This document shows, one piece after another, positions 15,492 to 24,661 of a stretch of DNA of 44,000 bases. The position numbers and the translations under genes are program-made. The DNA comes from an uncultured Holophagaceae bacterium. GTDB lineage: Bacteria > Acidobacteriota > Holophagae > Holophagales > Holophagaceae. Within the stretch, counting starts at the first letter, position 1; every line of letters starts with the position of its first letter. The stretch spans positions 1 through 44,000 of the forward strand of contig CAIRQL010000195.1 of the NCBI GenBank assembly GCA_903880675.1. Direction: 5' to 3'. Below the pieces are notes generated by a model that worked only from the letters and a program-made list of their open reading frames with translations, was not told the origin of the DNA and did not search any database.

Positions 15492-17372
15492 ATGAAGGGT
15501 TATGCCGGTCGCATCCTGGACGTGGACCTCGCCAGTCGCACCTTTGGCTTTCGCCCCCTGGACGAAGCCACGGCCCGCCTCTACCTGGGCGGCAAGGGCT
15601 ATGGCACCCGCCTGCTCTACGACCTGACCCCGGCGGGCATTGACCCGCTGGGCCCTGAAAATCCCCTGATCTTCGCCACGGGGCCCCTGAACGGCTCCCT
15701 GGCGCCCCAGTCCAACCGCTTTGCCGTGGTCTGCAAGAGCCCTCTCACGGGGGGTATCGGCAGCGCTGCCTGCGGGGGCTCCTTCGCCTTCGGCCTCAAG
15801 AAGGCAGGCATCGACATCCTGATCGTGCGCAATCAGTCGCCCACCCCCCTGCGCCTGGAGATCGACGGCGATAAGGACAGCGTGACTTTCCTGGAGGCCA
15901 CCGACCTCTGGGGGCAGGGCACCCGGGCCACCCAGGAGGCCCTGGGCAAGGGGCGGAACCACGCTGTGATTGGACCAGCCGGTGAGAACAAAGTCCTCTA
16001 CGCCGGCATCGTCTCGGACGAGCGCATCGCCGGGCGCACCGGGGTGGGCGCCGTGATGGGCTCCAAGTGCCTCAAGGCCATCTCTGTCACCGGCACCCGC
16101 AAGCTGGAGCTGGAGGATCAGGAGAAGTTCAACGACTACACCAAGTGGCTCCGAAAACTCTTCCGGTCTCACCCGGTGCTGGGGGAGAAGCTGCGGCGCT
16201 ACGGCACCATGGGCATCGTCAACACCACCAATGCCCGGAACATCCTCCCCACCCGCAACTTCAAGTACGGGCACCACGACGACGCCATGAGCGTGTCCGG
16301 CGAGTACCTGGAGGACCACGGCCTGGTCGGCGTAAAGTCCAGCTGCATCCACTGCCCCGTGGCCTGCGGGCGGGAGGTGACGGTGGAAGGGGTGGGCCGG
16401 GTGAAGGGCCCCGAGTACGAGACGGCGGCCTTGCTGGGCCCGAACCTCGAGATCACGGACCTCCGCTGGGTCAATGAGTGGAACTTCCTGGCGGATGACC
16501 TGGGCATGGACAGCATCAGCCTGGGCGTGACCTTGGGCTTCGCCATGGAGCTGCAGGAGCGGGGCCTCCTCCAGAGCGGGCTGACCTTCGGCGATGCCAC
16601 CGGCATCAGCGCCATGATCCAGGACATCGCCCACCGGCGGGGCCTGGGCAATGACCTGGCGGACGGCGTGAAGCGCATGAGTGAGCGGCACGGGGGCGCC
16701 GGCTTCGCCATGCACGTGAAGGGCCTGGAGCTCTCGGCCTACGACCCCCGGGGCTCCTACGCCCAGGGTGTCGAATATGCGACCACCAACCGGGGCGGCT
16801 GCCATGTCCAGGGGGCCAGCATGTATTTCGAGTCCACCGGTCCCCTCACCATCGACCCCCAGAGCCTGCGCCTCAAGGCGGAGATCCCGGTGGTGCAGCA
16901 GAACCTGGCCTGCGCCATCAACTCCATGGTGCTCTGCATCTTCACCACCTACGGCATGATCCCCAAGCAGGTCCACGAGCTGGACCCCAAGGGCCGACTG
17001 CACCGCACGATCACCTTCCTCTTCGAGCGCAGCGGCCCCATGTATCGCCTGCTCACGAAGCTGAAGCTCGCACCCGTGACCTGGTTTGAGAAGTGGCTCA
17101 CCTACATCACGGGCCAGACCTTCACCTCGGGCCACCTGCAGGAGATCGGCGCGCGGATCTTCAACCTGGAGCGCATGTACAACCTGCGGGAGGGGATCGG
17201 CGGCGCCGAGGACACCCTGCCCCACCGGATGCTGCACGAGTCCACCTTCCCGCATCTGGACTCCGGGCATCCCCTGGATCAGCTCCTGCCTCGCTACTAC
17301 GAGATCCGGGGCTGGGATCCGCAGGGCGTGCCCCTCCAGCGCACCCTTGACCGCCTGCAGGTGCGCACATGA
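15492..17372 (+). CDS. Tungsten-containing aldehyde ferredoxin oxidoreductase family protein
   Basis: MKGYAGRILDVDLASRTF...YLGGKGYGTRLLYDL...NRFAVVCKSPLTGGIGSAACGGSFAFGLKKAGID...CIHCPVACGR (CxxCxxxC) plus distal Cys in VLCIFTTYG. Confidence 0.95.
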   Translation: MKGYAGRILDVDLASRTFGFRPLDEATARLYLGGKGYGTRLLYDLTPAGIDPLGPENPLIFATGPLNGSLAPQSNRFAVVCKSPLTGGIGSAACGGSFAFGLKKAGIDILIVRNQSPTPLRLEIDGDKDSVTFLEATDLWGQGTRATQEALGKGRNHAVIGPAGENKVLYAGIVSDERIAGRTGVGAVMGSKCLKAISVTGTRKLELEDQEKFNDYTKWLRKLFRSHPVLGEKLRRYGTMGIVNTTNARNILPTRNFKYGHHDDAMSVSGEYLEDHGLVGVKSSCIHCPVACGREVTVEGVGRVKGPEYETAALLGPNLEITDLRWVNEWNFLADDLGMDSISLGVTLGFAMELQERGLLQSGLTFGDATGISAMIQDIAHRRGLGNDLADGVKRMSERHGGAGFAMHVKGLELSAYDPRGSYAQGVEYATTNRGGCHVQGASMYFESTGPLTIDPQSLRLKAEIPVVQQNLACAINSMVLCIFTTYGMIPKQVHELDPKGRLHRTITFLFERSGPMYRLLTKLKLAPVTWFEKWLTYITGQTFTSGHLQEIGARIFNLERMYNLREGIGGAEDTLPHRMLHESTFPHLDSGHPLDQLLPRYYEIRGWDPQGVPLQRTLDRLQVRT

Positions 17373-17632
17373 GCATCACCGTCGAGCTGACCTACGACCT
17401 GGCCAAGGCGCTGGGAAACCGCCGCCTCGAGCTGGAGGGAACGCCCACGCTGCGGCAGGTGTTGGCTCTGACCCGGGAGCGCTTCGGAGCCGAGGGGGCA
17501 ACCTTCGACCAGCTGACCCGGGTGACCGCCCTGGTGGTGAACGGCGTCCTAGCGAGCCGCACCCACAGCCAGGACACCCCCCTGCAAGACGGGGACCGGG
17601 TGAGCTTCCTCAAGGCCGCCGCGGGCGGCTAA
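17369..17632 (+). CDS. MoaD/ThiS-family sulfur carrier protein
   Basis: 87 aa, beta-grasp-like, ends in ...VSFLKAAAGG (C-terminal GG); 4-nt overlap with the AOR gene. Confidence 0.9.
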   Translation: MSITVELTYDLAKALGNRRLELEGTPTLRQVLALTRERFGAEGATFDQLTRVTALVVNGVLASRTHSQDTPLQDGDRVSFLKAAAGG

Positions 17633-17633
17633 G

Positions 17634-19613
17634 TCAGCGCTGGAGCTCTTCCAGGGCCCCCTGGGCGGCTTCCCAGTCGCTCATGGCGTAGGCGAGGTCC
17701 GCTTCCAGGGCCTTCTGCTCATCGAGGCGTTCGCTGAAGGCCTGCCAGTCGGCGGGGTCCATGGCGGCCAGCACCAGCTGATGGCCCGTGAGCTTGGCTT
17801 CCAGGGCGGCGACCTTCGCTTCAGCTTCGCCCACCAGGCGCTCGGCGCGCTTGAGGGCGCGCTGCTTGTCCTTGTCGATGGGGGCGTGGGGCTTGGCGGC
17901 GGCCCTGTGAGCAGGCTGCACCTTGGCCTGGGGTGGCTCAGGCTTCTTGTCGGCCTTCTTCAGGGGCTCAGGGTCCTTGCTGCCCGCTTCATCTTCGCTG
18001 CCCAGATCCAGGTCCACCCAGGCCTGGTGTTCTTCGTAGCCGCCCTCGCGGAACTCGGCCCGGCCTTCGTGGACGCGCAGCAGCGAGTCCGCCACGCGGC
18101 CCAGGAGGTAGCGGTCATGGGTCACCACAATGGCCGCCCCGGTGAAGCTCAGGATGGTGTCCTCCATGGCCTCCATGCTGGGGATGTCCATGTGGTTGGT
18201 GGGCTCATCCAGTAGCAGCAGGTTCACGCCGTTGCGGATGAGGGTGGCGATGCTGAGGCGGGCCCGCTCACCGCCAGAGAGGGCTGTGACGGGCTTGTCC
18301 ACCTCATCGCCCCGGAACTGGAACTTGGCCAGGAAGCCCAGGATGTCCTGCTTCACAGCATTGGGCGTGACCGCATGGATCTGCTGGAAGACGGTGTTGC
18401 GCGGGTCGAGGTTCCGGTGGTGCTGGTCGAAGTAGCCCAGCTTCACCTGGCTACCCAAGCGGGCCTGGCCGGTGATGAAGGGGATCTCCTCGGCGATGGC
18501 CTTGAGCATGGTCGATTTGCCTGTGCCGTTCAGGCCCACGATGCCCATCTTCTGCCCGCGCTTGAGCTGCAGCTGCTCCAGGGGCTTGAAGAGAGCCTGG
18601 CCGTCCCAGCCCACGCTGGCGTTCTCCAGCACCAGGGCGATGTCGCCGCAGCGCTGGGTTTCGGGAAAGCTGAACTTCACCTTGCGGCGGTCCCGCAGCG
18701 GGCTCTGGATGCGGTCCAGGCGGGCCAGGTGCGTGCGGCGTCCCCGCGCCTGCTTGGTGTTCTGGCCCGCAATGTTGCGGCGGATGTACTCTTCCTGGTT
18801 CTTGATATAGGCCTGCTGCTGCTCGTAGTGGCGCTCGAGCAGCTCCAGCTCCTGCTCCTTCTTCTGCATGAACTCCGAGTAGTTGCCCTCGTAGGCGCGG
18901 GAGCGGCCCTGCTCCAGCTCCAGGATTTCGGTGGCGATCTTGTCCAGGAAGTAGCGGTCATGGCTGATGACGGCCACGGTGGCGTCGGTGTCCTGGATGA
19001 AGCCCTCCAGCCAGCGCAGGCTGGGCAGGTCCAGGTGGTTGGTGGGCTCGTCCAGCAGCAGCAGGTCGAGGCCCTGCAGGACGGCCTTGGCCAGCATGAC
19101 CCGGCTCTTCTGGCCACCGGAGAGGGTCTCTACGGGCCGCTCGAAGTCGGCGGCGCTGAAACCCAGGGACTGGAGGATGCTCTCGGCGCGGGCCCGGATC
19201 GTGAAGCCATCCAGGTGCTCAAAGGTCTCCGTCACCTTCTGGTAGCGGTCCATGACCTCCGTCAGGTCCGCACCGGCTTCGCCCATGCGGTGTTCAAGCT
19301 CCCGCATCTCATGCTGCAGGCGCTCCACATCGCCGAAGGCCGCCAGGGTCTCTTCCAGCACGCTGCCCTGGGTCTCGGGGATGAGGTCCTGGGCATAGTG
19401 GCCCATGCGGATGCCCCGCTCCTTGGTGGGCCGCACCACCGTGCCCGCGTCAGCCTCAAGCTGGGCCAATAGGAGCTTAAAGACCGTGCTCTTGCCGGCC
19501 CCATTGCGCCCGATGACGCCCCAGCACTCGCCCTCCTGGATGGCCCATGTGACGTCCTTCAGCACCTCTTGGGGGCCGAAGCGCAGGTCAACGTGGTTGA
19601 GGGAAGCGAGCAT
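17634..19613 (-). CDS. ABC-F family ATPase (two ABC domains, C-terminal coiled coil)
   Basis: GRNGAGKST and GLNGTGKST Walker A; LSGGQKSR and LSGGERAR signatures; LLLDEPTNHLDLPS / LLLDEPTNHMDIPS. Confidence 0.95.
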   Translation of the reverse strand: MLASLNHVDLRFGPQEVLKDVTWAIQEGECWGVIGRNGAGKSTVFKLLLAQLEADAGTVVRPTKERGIRMGHYAQDLIPETQGSVLEETLAAFGDVERLQHEMRELEHRMGEAGADLTEVMDRYQKVTETFEHLDGFTIRARAESILQSLGFSAADFERPVETLSGGQKSRVMLAKAVLQGLDLLLLDEPTNHLDLPSLRWLEGFIQDTDATVAVISHDRYFLDKIATEILELEQGRSRAYEGNYSEFMQKKEQELELLERHYEQQQAYIKNQEEYIRRNIAGQNTKQARGRRTHLARLDRIQSPLRDRRKVKFSFPETQRCGDIALVLENASVGWDGQALFKPLEQLQLKRGQKMGIVGLNGTGKSTMLKAIAEEIPFITGQARLGSQVKLGYFDQHHRNLDPRNTVFQQIHAVTPNAVKQDILGFLAKFQFRGDEVDKPVTALSGGERARLSIATLIRNGVNLLLLDEPTNHMDIPSMEAMEDTILSFTGAAIVVTHDRYLLGRVADSLLRVHEGRAEFREGGYEEHQAWVDLDLGSEDEAGSKDPEPLKKADKKPEPPQAKVQPAHRAAAKPHAPIDKDKQRALKRAERLVGEAEAKVAALEAKLTGHQLVLAAMDPADWQAFSERLDEQKALEADLAYAMSDWEAAQGALEELQR

Positions 19614-19626
19614 GGATGCTTTCAGC

Positions 19627-19651
19627 AAAAAGGCCACCGTGAGGTGGCCTT
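19627..19651 (-). terminator. Rho-independent terminator following tRNA-Ala
   Basis: Minus strand: AAGGCCACC-TCAC-GGTGGCCTTTTT; GC stem followed by a T run. Confidence 0.85.
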
Positions 19652-19656
19652 CTGGT

Positions 19657-19732
<76 letters not shown>

Positions 19733-19796
19733 ATTCGGGAAGACCCAGTATCCCACTCCATCCTGGCTTGTGCAAGCGGGGAAGCCGGAACAGTTG

Positions 19797-21770
19797 CTAG
19801 GGAGTCAGGCGAAGCTTCTGGCCGAGGACAATCCGGTCGCCCTTGAGGTGGTTCCAGGTACGGAGATCCGCCATATCCAGAGCGTGTTTCCTGGCAATGG
19901 AGGAGAGGGTATCCCCCTTCTGGACCACATGGGTGGCCGGGGCCTTTGGGGGACGGGGGGCGGGGGTGCTCGGTCCCTCAGGCAGCTGAATGCGGTCACC
20001 CGGGTGCAGCACCTTGGCCGCTTCTGGATTCAGGCGCACAAGATCACCCAAGGAGACCTCGTTTTCCCGAGCCAGCTTGGCCAGGGTATCCCCGGCCTTG
20101 GCGTGGATCACCTTGGCAGAGGGCGCCGGGGCTGCTTCCTTTGCAGGAGCCTTCACCTTAGGCACGGGAGCGGGCTTGGCAGACACCTGGATGGGTGAAG
20201 CGGCAGGTTCAGACGACACAGCGAGAGGTGCAGGCGCTGCCGTCGCAGCAGGGTCCCGGGCTGGGGGTGGTTCTGCCACGGGTGTCCCAGCGGGAGGAGT
20301 CTGGCGGTCCAGCTCCGCAGGCAGAGACGGCAGGGGCTTCAGGGGGCGGTCGCCCAGGGCCTTCGTGCCCGAGGTGCGGCTGGCCAGGTCCCGGTCGTCC
20401 AGAGTCTGGGACGGCGGCGGCGGCACGAGCAGGCGCTTACCAACCTTGAAGGTGCGGGCCTCCATGTCGTTGGCCGCCAGCAGGTCCTCCGGGCTGAGCT
20501 TGAATTTTTTGGCCACCTTGGCGAGGGTGTCCCCCTTGCGGACGGTGTAGTTCTTGAAGTCCAGGCGCTGCCCGGCGGGCATGCGGGCCAGCTGACGCAG
20601 GCAGTCCACGGCCTGGCCCGGAGGCACCCGCAGGGCATAGGTGCCGGGCGGGGTGGAGCCCCGGAGCAGCTCCGGGTTGAGAGCCCGCAGCGTGGCCGCA
20701 TCGGTCCCCGCACAGCGGGCCAGGACGGTCAGGCTGGTCATGCTGGAGACGGTGACGGTCTCGTAGGCGTAGGGCGTGAGGGGCAGGACGTGGAGCCCGT
20801 AGCGCTCGGGGTTATGGCCGATCAGGATGGCGGCGCAGAGCTCCGGCACATAGTTCTTGGTCTCGGTGCGCAGCCAGCGGCTGCGGTGGAGGTCCCAGAA
20901 GTTGCGGCTGCCCACGTTCTGGATGGCGCGCTCCAGGGTGAGTGGGCCAGCGTTGTAGCTGGAGGCTGCCAGGTACCAGTCGCCGCTGATCTGATAGAGC
21001 CGCTTGAGGTAACGGGCCGCGGCCCGGGTCGCCTTGATGGGGTCGCGCCGCTCTTCCACCCAGGCGGTGCCGTTGAGCCCGTAGATGCGCCCGGTGGAGC
21101 GGATGAACTGCCACATGCCCACAGCCTTGGCCCGGCTGTTGGCATCGTTGCGGTAGCCCGATTCGATGAGGGCGAGGTAGGCCAGGTCGGAGGGCACGCC
21201 CTCCTCCGCAAAGACCTGGCGCACCATGGGCAGGTACATGGACGCGCGCCCCAGGGCGTTTTCCATGAAGCCTTTGCGGGAGGTGGTGAACAGGTTCACC
21301 CAGGTCAGCACCTTGTCATTCAGGTCGATGGGGTAGTCATAACTCGCCCCCTGCTCTGCTGCCCGCACCCGCTCCAGCTCGGCCCGCAACTCATCGCCGG
21401 TGATGCTGACGACCTCGTCCTGGGCCTTGAGGCCGGGCTCCGGCTCGGCAGGCTCATCCCCGGCTTCGGGCTCCTGGGCATCCTTCATGCGCTGCAGGAG
21501 GGCCTGTACCTCAGGCTGGCGGAGCAGGTCCGGAGACCAGTCCGCCGTGAGGGTATCGGCTTCTTCACCCAGGCGGGCGAGGGCCTCATCGTCCTCTTCC
21601 TCCAGAGCCTTCTCGGCGGCTTCCACCAGGAGGCGGAGGCGCTGGATCCGCTGCGGGTCCGACTCCGGCGGACGCACCGCCGGGCTGGCCTGGGCCACCG
21701 GGGCCTGGGGCGCCGGCGGTTCCACTGACGGGATCCCCAGGAGGAGCGAGGCCAGGAGGCGGACCGGCAC
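19797..21770 (-). CDS. MltD-like lytic transglycosylase with three LysM domains
   Basis: LALIESGYRNDANSRAKAVGMWQFIRSTGRIYGL...ASSYNAGPLTLERAI plus YTVRKGDTLAKVAKKF, IHAKAGDTLAKLARENEV, HVVQKGDTLSSIARKHAL; GTG start shares one nt with the gcvH stop (TAGTG). Confidence 0.93.
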   Translation of the reverse strand: MPVRLLASLLLGIPSVEPPAPQAPVAQASPAVRPPESDPQRIQRLRLLVEAAEKALEEEDDEALARLGEEADTLTADWSPDLLRQPEVQALLQRMKDAQEPEAGDEPAEPEPGLKAQDEVVSITGDELRAELERVRAAEQGASYDYPIDLNDKVLTWVNLFTTSRKGFMENALGRASMYLPMVRQVFAEEGVPSDLAYLALIESGYRNDANSRAKAVGMWQFIRSTGRIYGLNGTAWVEERRDPIKATRAAARYLKRLYQISGDWYLAASSYNAGPLTLERAIQNVGSRNFWDLHRSRWLRTETKNYVPELCAAILIGHNPERYGLHVLPLTPYAYETVTVSSMTSLTVLARCAGTDAATLRALNPELLRGSTPPGTYALRVPPGQAVDCLRQLARMPAGQRLDFKNYTVRKGDTLAKVAKKFKLSPEDLLAANDMEARTFKVGKRLLVPPPPSQTLDDRDLASRTSGTKALGDRPLKPLPSLPAELDRQTPPAGTPVAEPPPARDPAATAAPAPLAVSSEPAASPIQVSAKPAPVPKVKAPAKEAAPAPSAKVIHAKAGDTLAKLARENEVSLGDLVRLNPEAAKVLHPGDRIQLPEGPSTPAPRPPKAPATHVVQKGDTLSSIARKHALDMADLRTWNHLKGDRIVLGQKLRLTP

Positions 21771-22153
21771 TAGTGGCTTTCGGCGCTTACCAGGGCCGCA
21801 TAGGCCGTGGGATCCAGCAGGCCGTCGAGGCCTCCAGTGAGGCGGATCTTGACCATCCAGCCCGCACCGTAGGGGTCCTCGTTCACGGCCTCCGGGTGGT
21901 CGGCCAGCGTGTCGTTGACCGCCAGCACCTCGCCGGCCGCCGGCAGGTTCAGCTCGGACACCGTCTTCACGGACTCCACCGTGCCGAACTCTTCGCCCTG
22001 GCCGATGGCGGCGCCCACCTCGGGCAGGTCCACGAACACCACATCCCCCAGGGCCTCCTGGGCGTAGTGGGTGATGCCCACAACAGCGGTGCCATCCGCA
22101 GCGGCGCGGATCCACTCGTGGTCCTTGGTGTACAGCAGGTCGGCAGGGAACAT
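21770..22153 (-). CDS. gcvH: Glycine cleavage system H protein
   Basis: LYTKDHEWIRAAADGTAVVGITHYAQEALGDVVFVDLPEVGAAIGQGEEFGTVESVKTVSELNLPAAGEV (lipoyl Lys in ESVKT). Confidence 0.98.
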   Translation of the reverse strand: MFPADLLYTKDHEWIRAAADGTAVVGITHYAQEALGDVVFVDLPEVGAAIGQGEEFGTVESVKTVSELNLPAAGEVLAVNDTLADHPEAVNEDPYGAGWMVKIRLTGGLDGLLDPTAYAALVSAESH

Positions 22154-22200
22154 GGGGCCTCCGGAAAAAGTTGGATGAGCGGGGTTCTTTTTGTTGCTTT

Positions 22201-22232
22201 AGCTGAGAGCTGACAGCCGATAGCCGACAGCC
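22201..22232. repeat. Heptanucleotide tandem repeat AGCYGAN, about 4.6 copies
   Basis: AGCTGAG AGCTGAC AGCCGAT AGCCGAC AGCC; same unit as 190-228; between the gcvT stop and gcvH start. Confidence 0.85.
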
Positions 22233-22237
22233 ATTTA

Positions 22238-23341
22238 TTACTTTTGCCTCTTATAGAACGGCGTCTTGATGATCTCCGCCTCCACTGCGCGGCCCCGGAT
22301 CTCGATCTGGATGCGGCCGCCCAGGACCGCCTGATCGGTGGGAACGTAGGCCAGGCCCAGGTTGATGCCGCAGGTAGGCGAGGGGGCGCCGCTGGTAACG
22401 AAGCCCACGGTGGCCCCGTCCTTCACCACGGGCATGTGGTCCCGGGCGATGTCGCGCTTCTCGAGGGTCTTGAAGCCCACCAGCTTGCGATGGGCCGGGG
22501 CAGCCTTGGCAGCCAGCAGGGCGTCGCGGCCGATGAAGGAGCCCTTGTCGAGCTTCACGATCCAGCCCAGACCGGCTTCCAGGGCATGGATGGTGTCATC
22601 GATCTCGTGGCCGTAGAGGGCCATCTTGCACTCCAGGCGAAGGGTGTTGCGGCAGCCCAGGCCCGCCGGCAGCAGGCCGTGGGGCGTGCCAGCCGCCATC
22701 ACGGCATCCCACACCTTGGGGGCATCGGCGGCGGCGCAGTAGAGCTCAAACCCGTCCTCGCCGGTGTAGCCCGTGCGGCTGATGAGGCAAGGCACACCGG
22801 CCACCTGGCCGTGGGTGAAGAAGTAGTAGCCGATGGGCTCCAGCGGGGTCTCGGTGAGGGGCTGGAGGATGGCCAGGGAGCGGGGGCCCTGCAGGGCGAT
22901 CTGTCCGGTGGCGGGACTCTCATTCACCACGGTGCAGTCGAAGGCGGGGGCGTGGGTCTGGACCCAGGCGAAGTCCTTGTCGCAGTTGCCGGCATTGACC
23001 ACCAGCAGGAACTCCTCGTCGCCCTCCCGGTACACCAGGAGGTCATCGACAAAGGTGCCGTTTTCATAGAGGAAGGCCGTGTAGTGGATCTGCCCGATGA
23101 CCAGCTGGGAGACGGCGTTGGGCGTGAGGTGCTCGATCAGGGCCAGGGCCCCGGGGCCCTTCACCCGGATCTCACCCATGTGACTGACATCGAACAGCCC
23201 GGCCCGGGTGCGCACCGCCTCGTGCTCCGCGAGGATGCCCGCCGGGTACTGCACCGGCATGTCCCAGCCGCCGAAGTCGACCATCTTGGCGTTCAGGGCG
23301 CGATGGGCTACGTTGAGGGGGGTCTTCATCAGCTCGGACAT
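22238..23341 (-). CDS. gcvT: Glycine cleavage system T protein (aminomethyltransferase)
   Basis: [54 protein letters not shown]...[14 protein letters not shown]...[21 protein letters not shown]. Confidence 0.97.
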   Translation of the reverse strand: MSELMKTPLNVAHRALNAKMVDFGGWDMPVQYPAGILAEHEAVRTRAGLFDVSHMGEIRVKGPGALALIEHLTPNAVSQLVIGQIHYTAFLYENGTFVDDLLVYREGDEEFLLVVNAGNCDKDFAWVQTHAPAFDCTVVNESPATGQIALQGPRSLAILQPLTETPLEPIGYYFFTHGQVAGVPCLISRTGYTGEDGFELYCAAADAPKVWDAVMAAGTPHGLLPAGLGCRNTLRLECKMALYGHEIDDTIHALEAGLGWIVKLDKGSFIGRDALLAAKAAPAHRKLVGFKTLEKRDIARDHMPVVKDGATVGFVTSGAPSPTCGINLGLAYVPTDQAVLGGRIQIEIRGRAVEAEIIKTPFYKRQK

Positions 23342-23363
23342 CGGGGGCTCCAGAAGCCCCAGT

Positions 23364-24104
23364 CTAGCCCCGCACCACCCAGGGCAGAAGGCCAGCCAGC
23401 TCCCAGCCCAGGCTCCAGGTGCCGTCCTGACCACACTTTGTGACGAGGCGCACATCCAGCGGCAGGACCTCAACCCCCGCCCGGGCGGCCTGGCCGAGGG
23501 CCTCGCCGTAGGCTGGGTCCACCTCTCGGGCTGCATCAAAGCAGGTCACATCCTGGCGGTGCACGAAGAAGGCGATGGCCCCCCGGTGCCCGGCCGCCAC
23601 CATGGCCTCCAGCTCCCGGAGGTGCTTGGCCCCGCGCAGGGTCACCGCATCGGGAAAGAGCGCCCAGTCCCCCTCCTTGAGCGTGGTGTTTTTCACCTCG
23701 ATGTAGACCTCGCGGCCCTCGGCATCCGCTGCCAGCACATCGATGCGGCTGTTCTCGGCCCCATAGCGCACCTCGGTGCGGACATTGCGGAGGCCCGGCA
23801 GGCCCGGCAGGACATTCCGGCGTGCGGCCTCGGCCACCACGCGATTGGGCATGCCGGTCTCCACGCCCACCCAGCCCCCCGGGCGCTCGACGGCGAGCCA
23901 GGTGAACCCTAGTTTGCGCTTGGGGTTGGCCGCCCGCTCCAGGAGCACCCGGTCTCCCGGTTCCCAGCAGGTCTTCATGGAGCCGGTGTTGGTGGTGTGG
24001 GCCGTGACCAGGGTCCCATCCTCGAGGTGTACATCCGCCAGGAAGCGCTTGTACCGGGTGACGAGAGTCCCCACCACCAGGCCGGTGCGCTCGACTAGGC
24101 TCAC
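23364..24104 (-). CDS. sfsA: SfsA family DNA/RNA nuclease-like protein
   Basis: LVTRYKRFLADVHLEDGTLVTAHTTNTGSMKTCWEPGDRVLLERAANPKRKLGFTW...YIEVKNTTLKEGDWALFPDAVTLRGAKHLREL; GTG start overlaps the upstream stop. Confidence 0.94.
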   Translation of the reverse strand: MSLVERTGLVVGTLVTRYKRFLADVHLEDGTLVTAHTTNTGSMKTCWEPGDRVLLERAANPKRKLGFTWLAVERPGGWVGVETGMPNRVVAEAARRNVLPGLPGLRNVRTEVRYGAENSRIDVLAADAEGREVYIEVKNTTLKEGDWALFPDAVTLRGAKHLRELEAMVAAGHRGAIAFFVHRQDVTCFDAAREVDPAYGEALGQAARAGVEVLPLDVRLVTKCGQDGTWSLGWELAGLLPWVVRG

Positions 24105-24661
24105 GGCCACTGGGCCAGGATGCATTCCAGGGCCTCGGGCAGGTCGGCAGCCACCAGATCGGCGCCGGAGCCATCCACATTGGCGCCATAGCCTGTGAGG
24201 ACCAGGGCTACCTTGCACCCAGCCCGGCGGCCCGCCTCCAGGTCGATGGCCTTGTCCCCGATCATCCAGGACCGGGAGAGGTCCAGGCCATGGTCTTCCG
24301 CAGCCCGCTGGAGCATGCCAGGGTTGGGCTTGCGGTCCGGGTGATCGGCCACGGCGTACTCCCCCTGCCCTTCCTTGTGATGGGGAGCCACGTAGATGGC
24401 ATCCATGCGGGCCCCCTCGGCGGCCAGCAGCTCGGCCATGCGCTCCATGACGGCATCGAAGTCCGACCACTGGAAGCGGCCCCGGCCGATGCCGCTCTGG
24501 TTGGTGACCACCACAACGGGATGGCCCAGGGCGTTAAGACGGGCCACAGCAGCGGCGGCCCCCGGAATGAGGACCAGCTGCTCAGGGTCGGATAAGTGGT
24601 CCACTTCCTGGTTGAGGGTGCCGTCCCGGTCCAGGAAGATGGCGGGTCTCAAGGCAGCCAC
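24101..24661 (-). CDS. gmhB: HAD phosphatase, D-glycero-D-manno-heptose 1,7-bisphosphate phosphatase-like
   Basis: AIFLDRDGTLNQEVDHLSDPEQLVLIPGAAAAVARLNALGHPVVVVTNQSGIGRGRF...RKPNPGMLQRAAEDHGLDLSRSWMIGDKAIDLEAG. Confidence 0.88.
   Translation of the reverse strand: MAALRPAIFLDRDGTLNQEVDHLSDPEQLVLIPGAAAAVARLNALGHPVVVVTNQSGIGRGRFQWSDFDAVMERMAELLAAEGARMDAIYVAPHHKEGQGEYAVADHPDRKPNPGMLQRAAEDHGLDLSRSWMIGDKAIDLEAGRRAGCKVALVLTGYGANVDGSGADLVAADLPEALECILAQWP

Noticed and set aside
15222-17270. 682-aa minus-strand ORF antisense to the AOR gene
   Set aside because: Long only because of codon bias in the AOR gene; no motifs.
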